Assembly: GCF_026151205.1 (NCBI RefSeq)
Contig: NC_087080.1
Location: 4,753,096 to 4,817,095 of the forward strand
DNA from: Bolinopsis microptera
Taxonomy: Eukaryota; Ctenophora; Tentaculata; Lobata; Bolinopsidae
Length of the DNA: 64,000 nt
Direction of reading: 5' to 3'
Below are positions 34,397-46,200 of this stretch, piece by piece. Numbering within the stretch: position 1 is the first letter of the stretch; each line of letters starts with the position of its first letter. A program made the translations under genes and the position numbers. Below the pieces are notes generated by a model, which did no database searches, was not told where the DNA came from, and saw only the letters and a list, made by a program, of their open reading frames with translations.

Positions 34397-37300
34397 TTTG
34401 ACTGTGATTCTGTAACCAGGCTGTTGGAATGTTTTAAAGAGTTGCTATCAGAGTTAGAGGATAGAAGATATCTTCGTGTAATGGATAAGGAAAGGTTGAA
34501 TATCACACCACTCAGTTATTGTTGAAAAGCTTCTGTCCTGAACATACCTATGCAAAATGGAGTATATTGTCAATAACCCAGTACCATTATGGAAAATGAT
34601 ACTGAAATAAACACATAAAAGAATTGTAAGCTGGGATAAAATCATAATTATAGGAAAGACAATTTCATTAAGTATCACTGATTAATCAATACAATCAATT
34701 TAAATAATAATTGTGGAAGCTACATTTTACTCAACTGTTTACTCACTGTTTACACACTGTGGATCAATTCAAAGCAATATTATAAACATTTCCTAAATTT
34801 TCAACAAACATTGAACTAATGTGATAGTCTGTAAGGTCATTGTTTAACGTACCAAATAAGTTAATACATGTCCTACCCCCGCCCTTTACTGTTGTTAAGT
34901 TCACCCAATGTAAAGAGCAATTTTAAGAATTAAAGCTGGTCGAAAGTTTTGATTTGATTTGATTTGAACAGGGTTTGCAGAACATCGAAGCTTTATTTCT
35001 TCATACTACATATTTAGTAAAAAGTATCCTAAAGTGCAAGAATAAGGGGTCGTTCACATATTACGTTCTAACTTTTTTCGCAATTTTCGCATCTGACAAA
35101 GGGGTCTCATAATTTTTGTCCATATTCTTGCCTCTGTGACCTCGTAGAGCAATGAGCATTGTTCTTAACATTGCGAATATTATTCTTGTCGTCGCATACC
35201 TTACCACGTCGCAATATCTTTCTTTTGTTATGTCAAAATTACACTAGCATTACACTAGTTTACGTAATATGTAAACGACCCCTATTCTCTAATACTTAAA
35301 ACTCCCGGAGAATACTTGAGAAAATATTACAGTATTCGTTTTAGCGCTCGATTTTCATACTACGGTGTTAATTTGGCGTGGTGTACACGCGGCGCTTTTT
35401 TCGAGCTAATTCTCAGAGTTCTCTTATGTGAGATCAGTAGCGAGCAATTAACTAGCAAGCTAGGAAAAAATATTTTGTACCGGAATGATTGATTATAGCT
35501 CAATTTGTATACTATTTTATGCGGCTAGTTAATTTAATGCTGATTTCTGCAAATTTTGTTGATATGACAACAATTACTTAACTTCAAGCTTGTTAATTTA
35601 TTGCTTGCTCCTCTCACGTTCCGTAATTCGTTCAGGAAGCTTGAAAAGAGTACCGCGCGCATAGGGATTGGCAAGTGCAGCCAGGTATAATATAATAACA
35701 ATAAAAGTGAAAAGAAGTTTGCATTTAAAAATTAAATACCGTAGTTTTTGGCTTATTTTTAAATAAAATAGCAAAAATCGGGTTCGTTTTATACACTATA
35801 CTTTTCATCTATTTTTTAAAGCGGCCTTAAGCAACGAAAGGTTCGTACCTGGGGAGTACATCAAGCTATTACTTGACATACGTTGCATGCCACTTTTCGC
35901 GCGCGAAGCGCGCGCCGCCGAAGGCTATTACAGTTATGTTCATAATGAATTTGGAGGAATTCGCCGCTTCGACGCGCCGCGAAAACTATAAGCATTCTTG
36001 CTTCGTAGCTAGCATTCTTACTGGGCCGCGCTCAGCACTCAGCTTGTTGACGGATGTTACTCGTCTAAATTTCTTCGAAGTAGCGCGCGCCGGGCCAGAT
36101 CATTAACAATGGTCAATCAGCTTGCTACACGTTGTATACCTCTCCGGCCGCAATGTAATTGATGCAATTACATCCAAATATGGTCAAATCACATAATATG
36201 GAGCCATATTCTGGGTCCCGCCAAATAGTACAATTCCCTTTAAATGGTGTGACCCTTTTGCGGCCGGCCGGCTGCGCGCAATCAAAAGGGGTTGCAGCGT
36301 GTGTAAAGTCTTGATATATCCGAAAAAAATATTTTACTGCTTAAGAGTATCACTCGTTAAAATATAAAGCAGTTTGTCCGTCTTGTTCTTCATCAGTTGA
36401 TATTTAATTATTTCAGATCGGCCCTTATTGCCACTCTTATTATACTGTCACCAAAGGCCCGAAAACACAAAATTACATCTCTGTGAGAAATAAGAAAAAA
36501 GAGTGACGGTACGTGCTTACTATTATATTAATAGCGGAGTTATTAGAGTAAGAAACGTACGTGCGCGCGAAATTTAAAATTGTTTGTATACAATTTACTT
36601 TTCGCGGCCCACGCAAACGTACATATTTGAAAGTGACCAAAGCTGGCAATCTTTACCAAAATTTCTTTAAGTTCATCTATCGTTTAAACCGTCGCTACAA
36701 ATTAACACAGTAAATGTAGACTTTGAAATGATTAACAACATATCACATGTTGGTTCCAGAGTTCTCGACCCAGAGGCAGGCAATGTTTTAGATGCTATCA
36801 TTATGTGGGTTTCCAAGTACTAACTCCTCAAAGGTTAGTCATGGCTGATGGCAGTCATGTTTTAAAACAAGTCACGTTTACAAAGTTCGATGAAGAACGA
36901 ATAGCTATGCCACTTATTATTTACTGCATTGGTTCACTTAATTTCAAGCTCGTTTGTGCATAGTTTCTAATATTAGAATAACCAGTTTCAGACAATCTCC
37001 TACTGCGATCTACCTTTCAATGTCATCATATTAAAGTGGGCCTTTACCAATGGTTTCAAGGTTATACATTCCGGTAGAAACATCATTATAGATGCAAATA
37101 TGAAGAGGTATATCAAGGGGTAACATTTAACTAATAACTAAGGAGCTTGATCGGTATTTAATTGTCTAGCGTGTCTTGCATTGTATTAGCAGGGAAAGAA
37201 AAGACGAACAAACAATTAAACTTAAGATTCCATAGATTGGCTCAAAATAGTGAGGTATTGTGATTTTGGTTGGAATCAAACATTAAACATAGAAATTCAT

Positions 37301-37674
37301 AGATTGGTACGATATAGCTTATAGCGAGGGACTGGTTGTATAGTTACCTCAGCATAATAATTAATTAGAGTAAAGAGGTAATGGTTATTACTGATTACAA
37401 ATCGATATTATAGATGTGTCAGTGTTTAATTTTGTAATCGAGATGGCATGTCTGGATGTGTCCATGCCCGATCTGTATTTGGACGAGCAACTATGTGGAG
37501 TTAGCACCGCCGTTACAAATTACGTGAAGTTTTTAATAAGGAGAACGAAAGTTAAGACAAAACGTTAAATTCTTGGCATCATGATGTATAATAGCTGGCT
37601 CGAAGACAGTAAAACATTTAGTACATAAACTAAGAAGAAAAAAAACCTAAATTATATTTAAACTGATCGATTAT
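34397..37674. other. Intergenic, transposon-derived fragments
   Basis: No host gene was recognised. A (gattt)n end at 34950-34970 looks like a LINE 3' tail. A MITE with GGGGTCGTTCACA ends is at 35046-35282. CG-rich palindromes (gcgcgcgaagcgcgcgc) are at about 35895, and a repeat shared with 19325-19570 is at 36110-36310. ORFs here show no recognisable motif. Confidence 0.5.
35046..35282. mobile_element. MITE, 20-bp terminal inverted repeats
   Basis: ggggtcgttcacatattacg at the left end and cgtaatatgtaaacgacccc at the right end pair with one mismatch. The element is 237 bp and non-coding. It shares its outer 10-13 bp with the element at 2591-2762, so both belong to one family. Confidence 0.82.
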
Positions 37675-38730
37675 TCAGTAATCACGCCAATCGATTATTT
37701 CATACGAATTAATCAACTTCATCACCTCAACTTCTGAGATCTGTTTAGGACAGTACTTCCCTTTCTTATGATAATGGTGAAGCATCCTTGCCTGTAACTC
37801 AGGTTGGGTGTGATGAAGTAATATGGATTTATCATCTGTACAAAAAGGGTGAAACTTACTTATGTAGTAATGATATATTCTAATAGGGGTAATGTCTACA
37901 AGATAAGCTAACATGCCAATATAAACATCTTCCCATGCAAGCATTTCTATTGCTCCAGATTTGTGAGCTGTCATTATGTTAGTCATGGCCTCCTGTGATA
38001 GCACATACCCACCACCCAAGTTGTATTGGACATACTCAGCTATTTCATCGTGTTCCCAGTAATCTACTTTGAATTTCCCATGTTTGGGCACTTTGAGATC
38101 TCCTTGTCGCGGCTTTCCCGCATAGTATTTAGGTAAACTATGAGGTTCAACTTGGTTCAGTTGTGCCATAAGAAACGTTATATTAATGAAGGAATCTTCG
38201 TCCACTTTGACACAAAATGTGAAGTCGAAGTACTTTAAAGCATACTTAAAACCCCATATTACTTTCTCTGACAAGTTGCTGTAGGAATCCTTGAAATCCC
38301 CTATTGCAATGTCACCGTATACCTCCGCTTCTTTTACCGCAAAATCGTTTATCGCTTTATCTTGCGTTTTACCCAGAATAAAAACATATCTAAAATCAAT
38401 GTCTGTCCGATTATAAACCCAAGGATATCCCAAATAGCTGTTCCACCTTAGAATTTCTCTATTTCTCGTGTTTTTTGGAGTGGATAAAACCATGATGAGG
38501 ATATGACACTTGGTTTTATTAACTGTACTTAGTTCAGTTGGAGAAGCAGCGACATCCGTCGTGTTTGTAGTTTCAGTGTAGGTGTTGTGAAGATATAAAC
38601 ACAATCCTCCTAGCACGAGAACAGCGCCGAGTATAATATATCTGTAGAGGCGTCTCCTATCAACCAGTCTTCTTGTACTCAACATCTTGCTGCGAGTTTT
38701 AATTCTAACAACACTATCCCCAGAGTACAT
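37675..38730 (-). CDS. Beta-1,3-galactosyltransferase-like type II membrane protein (GT31)
   Basis: A single-exon gene of 351 residues from ATG at 38730. It has a short basic cytoplasmic N-terminus and a signal anchor at residues 31-48 (YIILGAVLVLGGLCLYLH), then a lumenal GT31 domain: RNREILRWNSYLG, FRYVFILG, GDFKDSYSNLSEKV, the metal-binding DxD-type motif VKVDEDSF (178-180), YNLGGGYVLS and the ED motif WEDVYIGM (268-269). The pattern is close to beta-1,3-galactosyltransferase 6 and related enzymes that transfer galactose from UDP-Gal in the Golgi. The exact acceptor cannot be read from sequence. Length and all key motifs are intact, so it is probably active. Confidence 0.85.
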   Translation of the reverse strand: MYSGDSVVRIKTRSKMLSTRRLVDRRRLYRYIILGAVLVLGGLCLYLHNTYTETTNTTDVAASPTELSTVNKTKCHILIMVLSTPKNTRNREILRWNSYLGYPWVYNRTDIDFRYVFILGKTQDKAINDFAVKEAEVYGDIAIGDFKDSYSNLSEKVIWGFKYALKYFDFTFCVKVDEDSFINITFLMAQLNQVEPHSLPKYYAGKPRQGDLKVPKHGKFKVDYWEHDEIAEYVQYNLGGGYVLSQEAMTNIMTAHKSGAIEMLAWEDVYIGMLAYLVDITPIRIYHYYISKFHPFCTDDKSILLHHTQPELQARMLHHYHKKGKYCPKQISEVEVMKLINSYEIIDWRDY

Positions 38731-39417
38731 TCATCTAGTAAAGAGTCCCATCAGCAAACAAACCAGCAAAACATTAGAAGTGGTAGAGTAAACGCACTGA
38801 CAATAACACGAACACCCACCAAGGTTTATATTATCTAATTAAACACAATTGGCAGGTTCGAATAAGATTAGCACATTACGGGACACATGTTTAGACCAAA
38901 GGTACATTGTCCAAGGGAAAACAAAAGAGGAGTAACCTGGAAACAACGTAATATAACACCAATTTAGGACCAGGGAGGCGGTGAAAGGGGGCCCTTTTTA
39001 CACCCTTGTTTTGTCTTTTTGTGAGAGCAAGTGAGAAAGAACGTTTTAAACAACTGTATTATAAATATACAACTACAAATAGACGTTTCACAGCCAGTGT
39101 GCAATTTATTTAAATCTATATAGTCTTGCTCGGATACGAGTTTTATATTTCTATGGAAAGTATTTAGGCTCGGGCAGAACATGCTTAACAGTCAAAAAAC
39201 GACGACAGTAGCTTATAAACTTGCAAAATAACGCAAGATGAAAATAGTTACACGTCAGCAATGGCAATTATTAGAAACCACTTAACCGGAAGTAGCCAAA
39301 CTACTGAAAACTAACAGCCCTGTTGCAATTTATAAGCCTTCCAAAAGTTACACTATAACAAGTCTGAGATAACAAAATGTCCTGCCCTGACCGGCCCCGT
39401 ACTCGGAAGTAGTTTCT
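38731..39417. other. Intergenic between GT31 gene and PSMB6
   Basis: Contains the 5' flank of the GT31 gene and the 3' flank of PSMB6. No further gene was seen; the ORF at 38964-39182 has no recognisable features. Confidence 0.45.
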
Positions 39418-41599
39418 TTACTTGGACCAGAAAGTAGGAAGTTGATTGCCGGGAATGTTAAGTCTCTTACATCCGTCCTTGGTGAGGACCGCCAGACGGA
39501 TCATACCACCACTGCTGCCGTCACGGTGCATTGCCAGGGCAACTGCGTCAGCTACAAACTTCAGACATTGTTCCTCCGTCATACCGACCTGGGATATGAG
39601 ATTCTTTATAAGATATGATTATAATGTGTTAATTTATCTGGCCTCTGGGTATGTAATATTTACCAAGCTATACGATCAATACAAAGCGATCGCGTTGGTT
39701 ATTTCTCTTAGCAGTCTTATTCTATCGTCAGTTTTCTTTTTGCATTATGTTATAAGGGATATTAATAATGGTCAAACCAAAAATCTGTGAAAAATGATAT
39801 TTTAACTGCAATTTTTAACATATTAGTAATTTATAAACGCGTTCTGTCTGTAACTAACCTTATAAGTATTGTCACAATGACCGTAAATGTAAGTACTACC
39901 AGAACCTCCAATAGCAAATGGCATTCTGACACACATACCTGAAAATTAAATGTGAAAACAACAGAATGGCTACAATTAACGGAAACAAAATAGAATCCAA
40001 ATAATTATTCTACGTTTTACAAACAGGAAAACCCATCTTTCTCACGCCTAGAATCAAAATGTCTCAGCGTATCAGGGGTGGAAACATTAACCCTTGACTT
40101 CTAATTTACCTCCAAGAGGAAGACAGTAGACCTGTCCACCGTTAGTCTTATCCCAGCCCGCACATATAATACTCGCTGAGAGCTGGTCTCTGTTGTTGTA
40201 ACACAACATCTGGAATATTCTCGAAGCTACCTGAACAGAGAAATATCGTCAAATTCCATTGCCTCATTCTGATTATTTAACAGCTGATTTATTTGCAGCT
40301 GTCACGTGTATTTATAGTGTTATTATACTTGTTTATTAATGAATGTCTAAAAGTTAAGGCCCTAAATTTAAAATCTAGATCAAGAATATACGTGGAAGCA
40401 GGGGCCCTTAAACTTAACAGGGGCCCTTAAACTTGACCATGACCAGACATTACATTATAAGTAAAAGCGCAAAGAAAAAGTCCTATGAGCATTCTATCAA
40501 GTCAGATCCAGGGTTATTCCTAGGTGTAATCGGGACACATTCTCCAAATTGAAATAAATTGCTCTAAACTTTGCTTAATTTGGAGTTCAATTCACAATTA
40601 AAAGAAAAAGATCAATCAAAATTAGAAAGTTAACCTAACTGACGTGCATCCATTCAACTGCAAAAATGAAAAGCCTAGCTTACCTCGACAGTCGGTTCCT
40701 CGTTAGTTTCGTTCTCCTGAAGGTCCAGATAAAACTTTACGTAATCAGCGATAGCTTGTGTGTCTGCTGCTGAGCCAGATCGACAACAGTATATCTTGTC
40801 TGCTACCTGTATAACATCATGTTACAGTAACTTTAAACACGGGATATCACAGTACAGAAGAACAGATCATGAATCAATAAGGATATCAAAATTCAGGACT
40901 AAGAGAAATTATTTTCTATTGTCTATTTGAAATAAAAACAATTTCTGTTACAAACAATAACTGCACGTCATGATGATTAGATTTCTCAATTATACTGACG
41001 TGTGACATAGTGGTAAGTGGTAACTAGTGGTAATTAATTATAGTGGTAACTAGTGGTAATTAGTGGTGACTAGTGCAGTGGTAACTAGTGGTAACTAGTG
41101 GTTATTATTATTACTAGTGGTAACTACTGGTAACTAGTGGTAGCTATTGGTAGCTAGTGGTAACTAGTGCCGTCAAAAGGCCCTCGATATATAAATATAA
41201 TAAATTCCGACCACCAAGTAGCAGCAGTACTGGAAATATAAGAAAAGCTAAAAGCAACAGTAAACCTGGGTAAGCTTGTCAGTTACTCTGTTAGCTACAT
41301 AAGTTCCCGTACTAGTTCTAGAATCAGCTCCAAAAACAACTCCGTCAGCAAATTCTACTGCCATGATGGTAGTACCTGTAAAGTAACATATTGTTTGAAT
41401 TGGTAAATGACAATTACAGGGGAAGGTCCTGGCAACAGGTAAACAAGTTACGAGAGATTCTCTGTTTTAGAAGCTTTCAAATTAAAGTCTTCATTTTCAT
41501 GAGATAGACACTGTATTTAATATCAAACTAACCAGTCATGTGTTCTCCAGTGAGCCATTCTGGAGCATCAGTAGCTATGTCATTCTGGCACAAACTCAT
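39418..41599 (-). CDS. PSMB6: 20S proteasome subunit beta-1 (caspase-like catalytic subunit)
   Basis: Six exons, 41533-41599, 41266-41375, 40684-40806, 40110-40230, 39859-39938 and 39418-39588, give 223 residues in consistent phase. A short propeptide ends in HMTG, followed by the catalytic threonine and [19 protein letters not shown]. Further family blocks are [64 protein letters not shown] and [17 protein letters not shown]. Autocatalytic cleavage at Gly-Thr exposes the N-terminal nucleophile. Beta-1 cleaves after acidic residues in the 20S core. Length is slightly shorter than vertebrate PSMB6, mostly in the propeptide and C-terminal tail. Confidence 0.95.
41005..41170. repeat. Short-unit array (gtggtaactagtggtaatta) in PSMB6 intron 2
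   Basis: Degenerate 9-10-bp units of taactagtgg lie in the intron between exons 41266-41375 and 40684-40806, starting about 95 bp after the donor. Confidence 0.85.
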
Positions 41600-42119
41600 A
41601 TCTAGTCCTGTGAAGTATTGTTAGAATGGTTGATTATGAATCAATCTAATATTAGGCCAACGCTTTTCTTTTCTCAAAAAATATAGATATACATCTGCTT
41701 GTGGACTACAGTCACTTTTTTTGATGTAAGAGTGTCTCATCCGTATGCCACATCAAATTTTACTGTCAGTATTCCTGCACTATATGCAAGAAACGAGAAG
41801 AAAAAACTATCTTACACAATGGTCATGTATCTTAGGTTGAAATGTGACTGACAGAGGTTCATTTTTCGCTTTGTAGCAAGACATGAATCCTGTTCTGAAA
41901 TATAATATCCCTCCAGTTCATCTGTAGAGATTTTCAAGCAATTCACCCACACAAATCAAAACATAATGATACATAAGATCATCACACATTTTCATAATTT
42001 GATTTACTGCGGATGTTTCCTTCCCCCAAACTCCACAGTAAATCGGGGTTTTACTGTATCTCCTTCCATTCACCTCGTCAGACACTTTCTAATGATGATA
42101 ATCATTACAAATTCCTTTT
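41600..42119. other. PSMB6 upstream flank
   Basis: AT-rich with no coding signal. It presumably holds the PSMB6 promoter; a 3' splice-site-like cttcacag lies just before the start codon, so a 5' UTR intron or trans-splice acceptor is possible. Confidence 0.4.
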
Positions 42120-42300
42120 AGGATACAATTCTCCTTAAATCATTCTAGATTGATCTTTTAATTATCTAAACTATAGGAGTTCTTAACATCCACTGGTAGG
42201 GCATTCCAATAAGGTATTCCTCTCTCATAATAAAAAAGCTTTACACTTTGCACTTTATCTAAACAATATTTATGCAGTTAACTGTTTGATCTTAACCACC
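42120..42300 (-). pseudogene. LINE ORF2 C-terminal tail fragment
   Basis: A minus-strand frame reads KLFYYERGIPYWNALPVDVK followed by stops. This is the same LINE tail motif (WN.LP.DVK) as at 23832-24215, here broken and truncated. Confidence 0.65.
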
Positions 42301-42305
42301 ATATA

Positions 42306-43216
42306 ATGGGCCAGTATTGGGTTGATGAGCCTCAAAGTGATGCCCAGTCTACCCTCATCACAGTAGTTCATTTTTGGGCCATCAGTATTGGTGACGTGAG
42401 AAAAGTCAGCTTCAGGCCTATTCATAGTGTAGTAGACACTTCCGACCATCCTAGTTGTCTTAATCCAGCCTCAAACTCCGTATACATCATGACACGGTCC
42501 TCCCAGGCATGGTATCAGCATAGTATAGGATCAGGAGACTCAGTTCCACCATCCAGTCAGCTCCCTGTGCAAACAGGCCGGTATTCCATCACACTCAGAA
42601 CCATAAGCAAGCAGTTCAAACGTAGCACTGTGATACTTGGAGACTCAAACACAAAGAACATCAAGTTTGGGTCTGGAACAGGTACTATGGGTCAATCCTT
42701 CCCTGGTATGCGAGCCAAAGCTAGCAAGATCAGCAACATTGACCCGTCACTGTGCATAGGATACAGCAATGCTGTTATTGTGTGTGGGACGAATGATCTC
42801 CGGACTGAGAACTTGAAATCTCCCAACGATGTTCATCAACTCGTGGATATTCTCCACTTGAAGCTACAACAGATCCAGACTATATGCCCTCGTATTAAGA
42901 TATTTGTTACCGCTGTGTTGCCTTCGCGATTTCCCCGCATGAACATGAACATCATCATGTTCAACAGACTTGTCTAGATGATATGCTTGAGTCAAGCTTC
43001 GAGCAAAGCGTGTGGCAGATCGGTGTCTATCACTTCGTTGATAACAAAGGTCTGCTTGCCATGAACTTGACCAGAGATGGGGATGAGATACATCTTGGCA
43101 ACCGCGGTCTATCTAAGTTTGTGAGATGTGTTAAACATTGGGTGTATGTGCGTGAGAAACTTGAGAGAACTAGACAGAGGAAACCTGGTCAGACAGTGGG
43201 ATATGATCCCACTTGA
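42306..43216 (+). pseudogene. LINE ORF1, 5'-truncated: AlkB-like C-terminal half plus SGNH hydrolase-like domain
   Basis: The frame opens inside an AlkB-like domain; the HxD part appears lost. It keeps VYIMTRSSQAWYQH (H72) and GRYSITLR (R92 and R98, the R-x5-R signature). An SGNH-like domain follows, with the Ser-containing block ILGDSNT (~112-115) and VIVCGTND. A frameshift near 42975 (two extra bases) breaks the frame; the second part, 42983-43216, carries the final block with DGDEIHLGNRG. ORF1's stop overlaps the start region of ORF2 at 43213-43222. Family knowledge: SGNH esterase domains occur in ORF1 of CR1-type LINEs. The AlkB part is the novelty here. Confidence 0.78.
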
Positions 43217-46200
43217 TCAAAATGAACTTGAAAATCAATAAGGAGGTGTGCTATCCGTGCAGTAAGTCGATTAATATTGGGCAACCTATGCTTGAATGTG
43301 AAGACTGCACCAAAGTTATCCATACTAGATGTTTTAAATCTGCTAGTTTTAAGTGCAAGAATGGCCTATGGATGTGCCCAGAATGTGCACTTATCACAGA
43401 GGATAGATACTGCCCCTTTGACAATCAAAACGATCTCGAAAAGTCGGACAGGCCCTACAATGAGGGTGCAGAAGACACCCTCATCCAAAAATTTTGTCAT
43501 ACCCTCGAGAGCTGTAAACGTTATTCCAAACGTGAATTCACAGAAGTAGCTACAAAAATCAGCAGTGGTGATGGGTCCTTCCTCTCAGCACTGTTCCTCA
43601 ACATTGATGGCAATGCCAGTAATTTCGATACATTCCAAGTTGAACTCAAACGGTTATCTCATCCATTTGATGTTCTTGGACTTGCTGAAACCAACGTTGG
43701 TAGTAGCTTACAAGAATTATACCAGATCCCATCTTACACCAGTTTTTATCAAAATACCCTCCCAGATAAGAAAAAGGGCACTGGGGTTGCGCTTTATGTC
43801 TCAGACAACCTTAACACGGTTGTCCTAGAAAAGTTATCCTACTGTACTGTAAACATTGAATGCTTATTCGCCGAAATCACTGATAGCACTGGTGTTGGGG
43901 TTGTCTACGGAGTTGTATACCGTCCCCCTAGTGGCTGCCTTGAGGCTTTTTGTGAAATTTTACAAACCATTGCTAAGCAGATATCCGGCAAGCCCTTTCG
44001 TTTGCTTGGCGACTTTAACTCAGACCTCTTCAAAGTTTCGTCACACAACCAGTTATTTGAAGACACTATAATTAGTAATGGTTTGTATCCATCCATCTCA
44101 ATTGCTACCCACTTCCGGCCTAACTGTAAAAACTCGTGTATAGATAACATCCTAGTTAGTGATATTGATAATGTTTTGCTCTCTGGTGTACTTCAGGATA
44201 GATTAAGTGAACACACGTTCATATTCTCCTTCACCTCAACCCCGGCCCCAAGAAATAAGAACAATGAAAAACATGTCCGCTACTACGACTACTCAAGTGC
44301 CAAGCTTAAAAATTTTGTTTCTGACCTTGAGGTGAAGGTGAATCAGCTGTCCCAATCTTCAGATTTTTGCGAATTTGTCGATTGCTTCACATCCACCCTT
44401 GACAAGCACTGTAAATTAGAAGTACCGAAAACGACCAAAAGAACACCAAAGCTTAATCCTTGGATTACAGATGGAATCATCCTCTCAATCGACAGAAAAC
44501 ATGAGCTTTGTAAAGAATGGTCAGATACAGTAACAAATAAAGATCCATCTGGCAATGTCCTTCTTTATAAGATATTTAGTGACTATCGTAGGATGCTTAA
44601 GGGTATCATAAAGGCAGCCAAACGCTCCTATTACTGTAACGAAATCTATAAAAACATTGAAAGCAGTAAGAAAACTTGGCAGATAATAAATGAGCTTAGG
44701 GGCAAAAGAAAGAAAACAACCAAACCACCTTTTATCATCAATAATGAAAGAATCTTGAACCGGAGAGCAATTGCCAATGGTTTTAATTCCTGGTTCGTAT
44801 CAATCGCTCCCAAGCTCAATGAAACTATCACAACTGACTTGTCTTCTGGTATTCCAATTCTCCCCATGAAAACATTCCATGACTTTCTTAGCCCTAGTAA
44901 CTCTCGATCTATTATGTTAGAGGACAGCACTCCTGAGGAGGTTCTAAGAATAATCAAAGAATTCGAGAATGGAAAGGCCAGTGATATTCCCATAACCGTT
45001 ATTAAAACTTCGTCCCACGTTATTGCACCAATTATCAGCAGATACTTAAACAAACTTATGTCAAATGGTATATTCCCTGATATACTTAAGACTGGCAGAA
45101 TCACACCCGTCTTCAAAAAAGGTAATCCAGAAGAAATAGAAAACTACCGTCCTATATCCACCTTGTCCATATTTGGCAAAATATTTGAGAAAATCATATA
45201 TTCTAGGATTTATTCGTTTGTCAGCTCTCAGGGAATAATATCTAAGACTCAGTTTGGTTTCAGGCAATCGCACTTAACCTCCCATGCAGTAAACTACTCT
45301 GTTGACCTCATATCTAAGCACATCAAATTGAAGCACCATGTGTTAGGCATATTCATCGACCTCAGCAAAGCTTTCGATACTATAGATCACTCAACATTAC
45401 TTACCAAACTAGAAAGGTATGGCATCCGTGGCGTGGCAAACGATCTGATCAAGAGCTACCTAACTAATCGATTCCAGTACACTGATGTTGTAGGAGAAAA
45501 GTCCGACCTACTTCCAATAAAATTTGGGGTTCCCCAGGGGTCAATTCTCGGACCCCTTTTATTCCTACTTTACATAAATGATATCTCTAATAGCTCTAGC
45601 TTGGGATCGTTTGTCACCTTTGCGGATGACACCAACATATTTGTTGTTGGTAAAACTGCACAAGAAGCATATGAACGCAGCAACGCCCTACTTTCAAACC
45701 TTCAAACATACATGCGGGCTAACAAGCTTCACATAAACATGTCAAAATGCTGCTACATTCACTTTAGACCTAAGTCACGTACTGAAGCAAACGTTGAAGA
45801 AGAATTCATAATGAATATAGACAACTACCCCATCAAAAGAGTAACGTCAGCTAGATTTTTAGGAGTCGTCATTGACGAAAATCTAACATGGGAAGAACAT
45901 ATAATAGCCCTAAAACGAAAGCTTAACCATGCCACCTCAACTCTGTGTCGTCTACGCTGCTCCCTCCCAGAATTTCTCCACAGACAGTTATACTGCACTC
46001 TTTTTGAATCCCATCTGTCGTTCTGCATATCAGCATGGGGTGGGGCAGCTAAAAATCGTATAAGCTCAATATTCACTGCACAGAAGTACTGTCTGAGGGT
46101 CTTGTTTGGTGATAGAGCAGCCTACCTGGATAAATTCAAAACGTGTGTTCGAACCAGACCATTTACTGACCAGAAACTTGATAGTAAATTTTATAAAAAG

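Noticed and set aside
35873-36106. ORF of 77 residues in CG-rich palindromic sequence
   Set aside because: No recognisable motif; composition and palindromes point to a transposon fragment.
44646-45116. 156-residue hydrophobic minus-strand ORF
   Set aside because: Antisense shadow of LINE A ORF2; no promoter or homologous motif.
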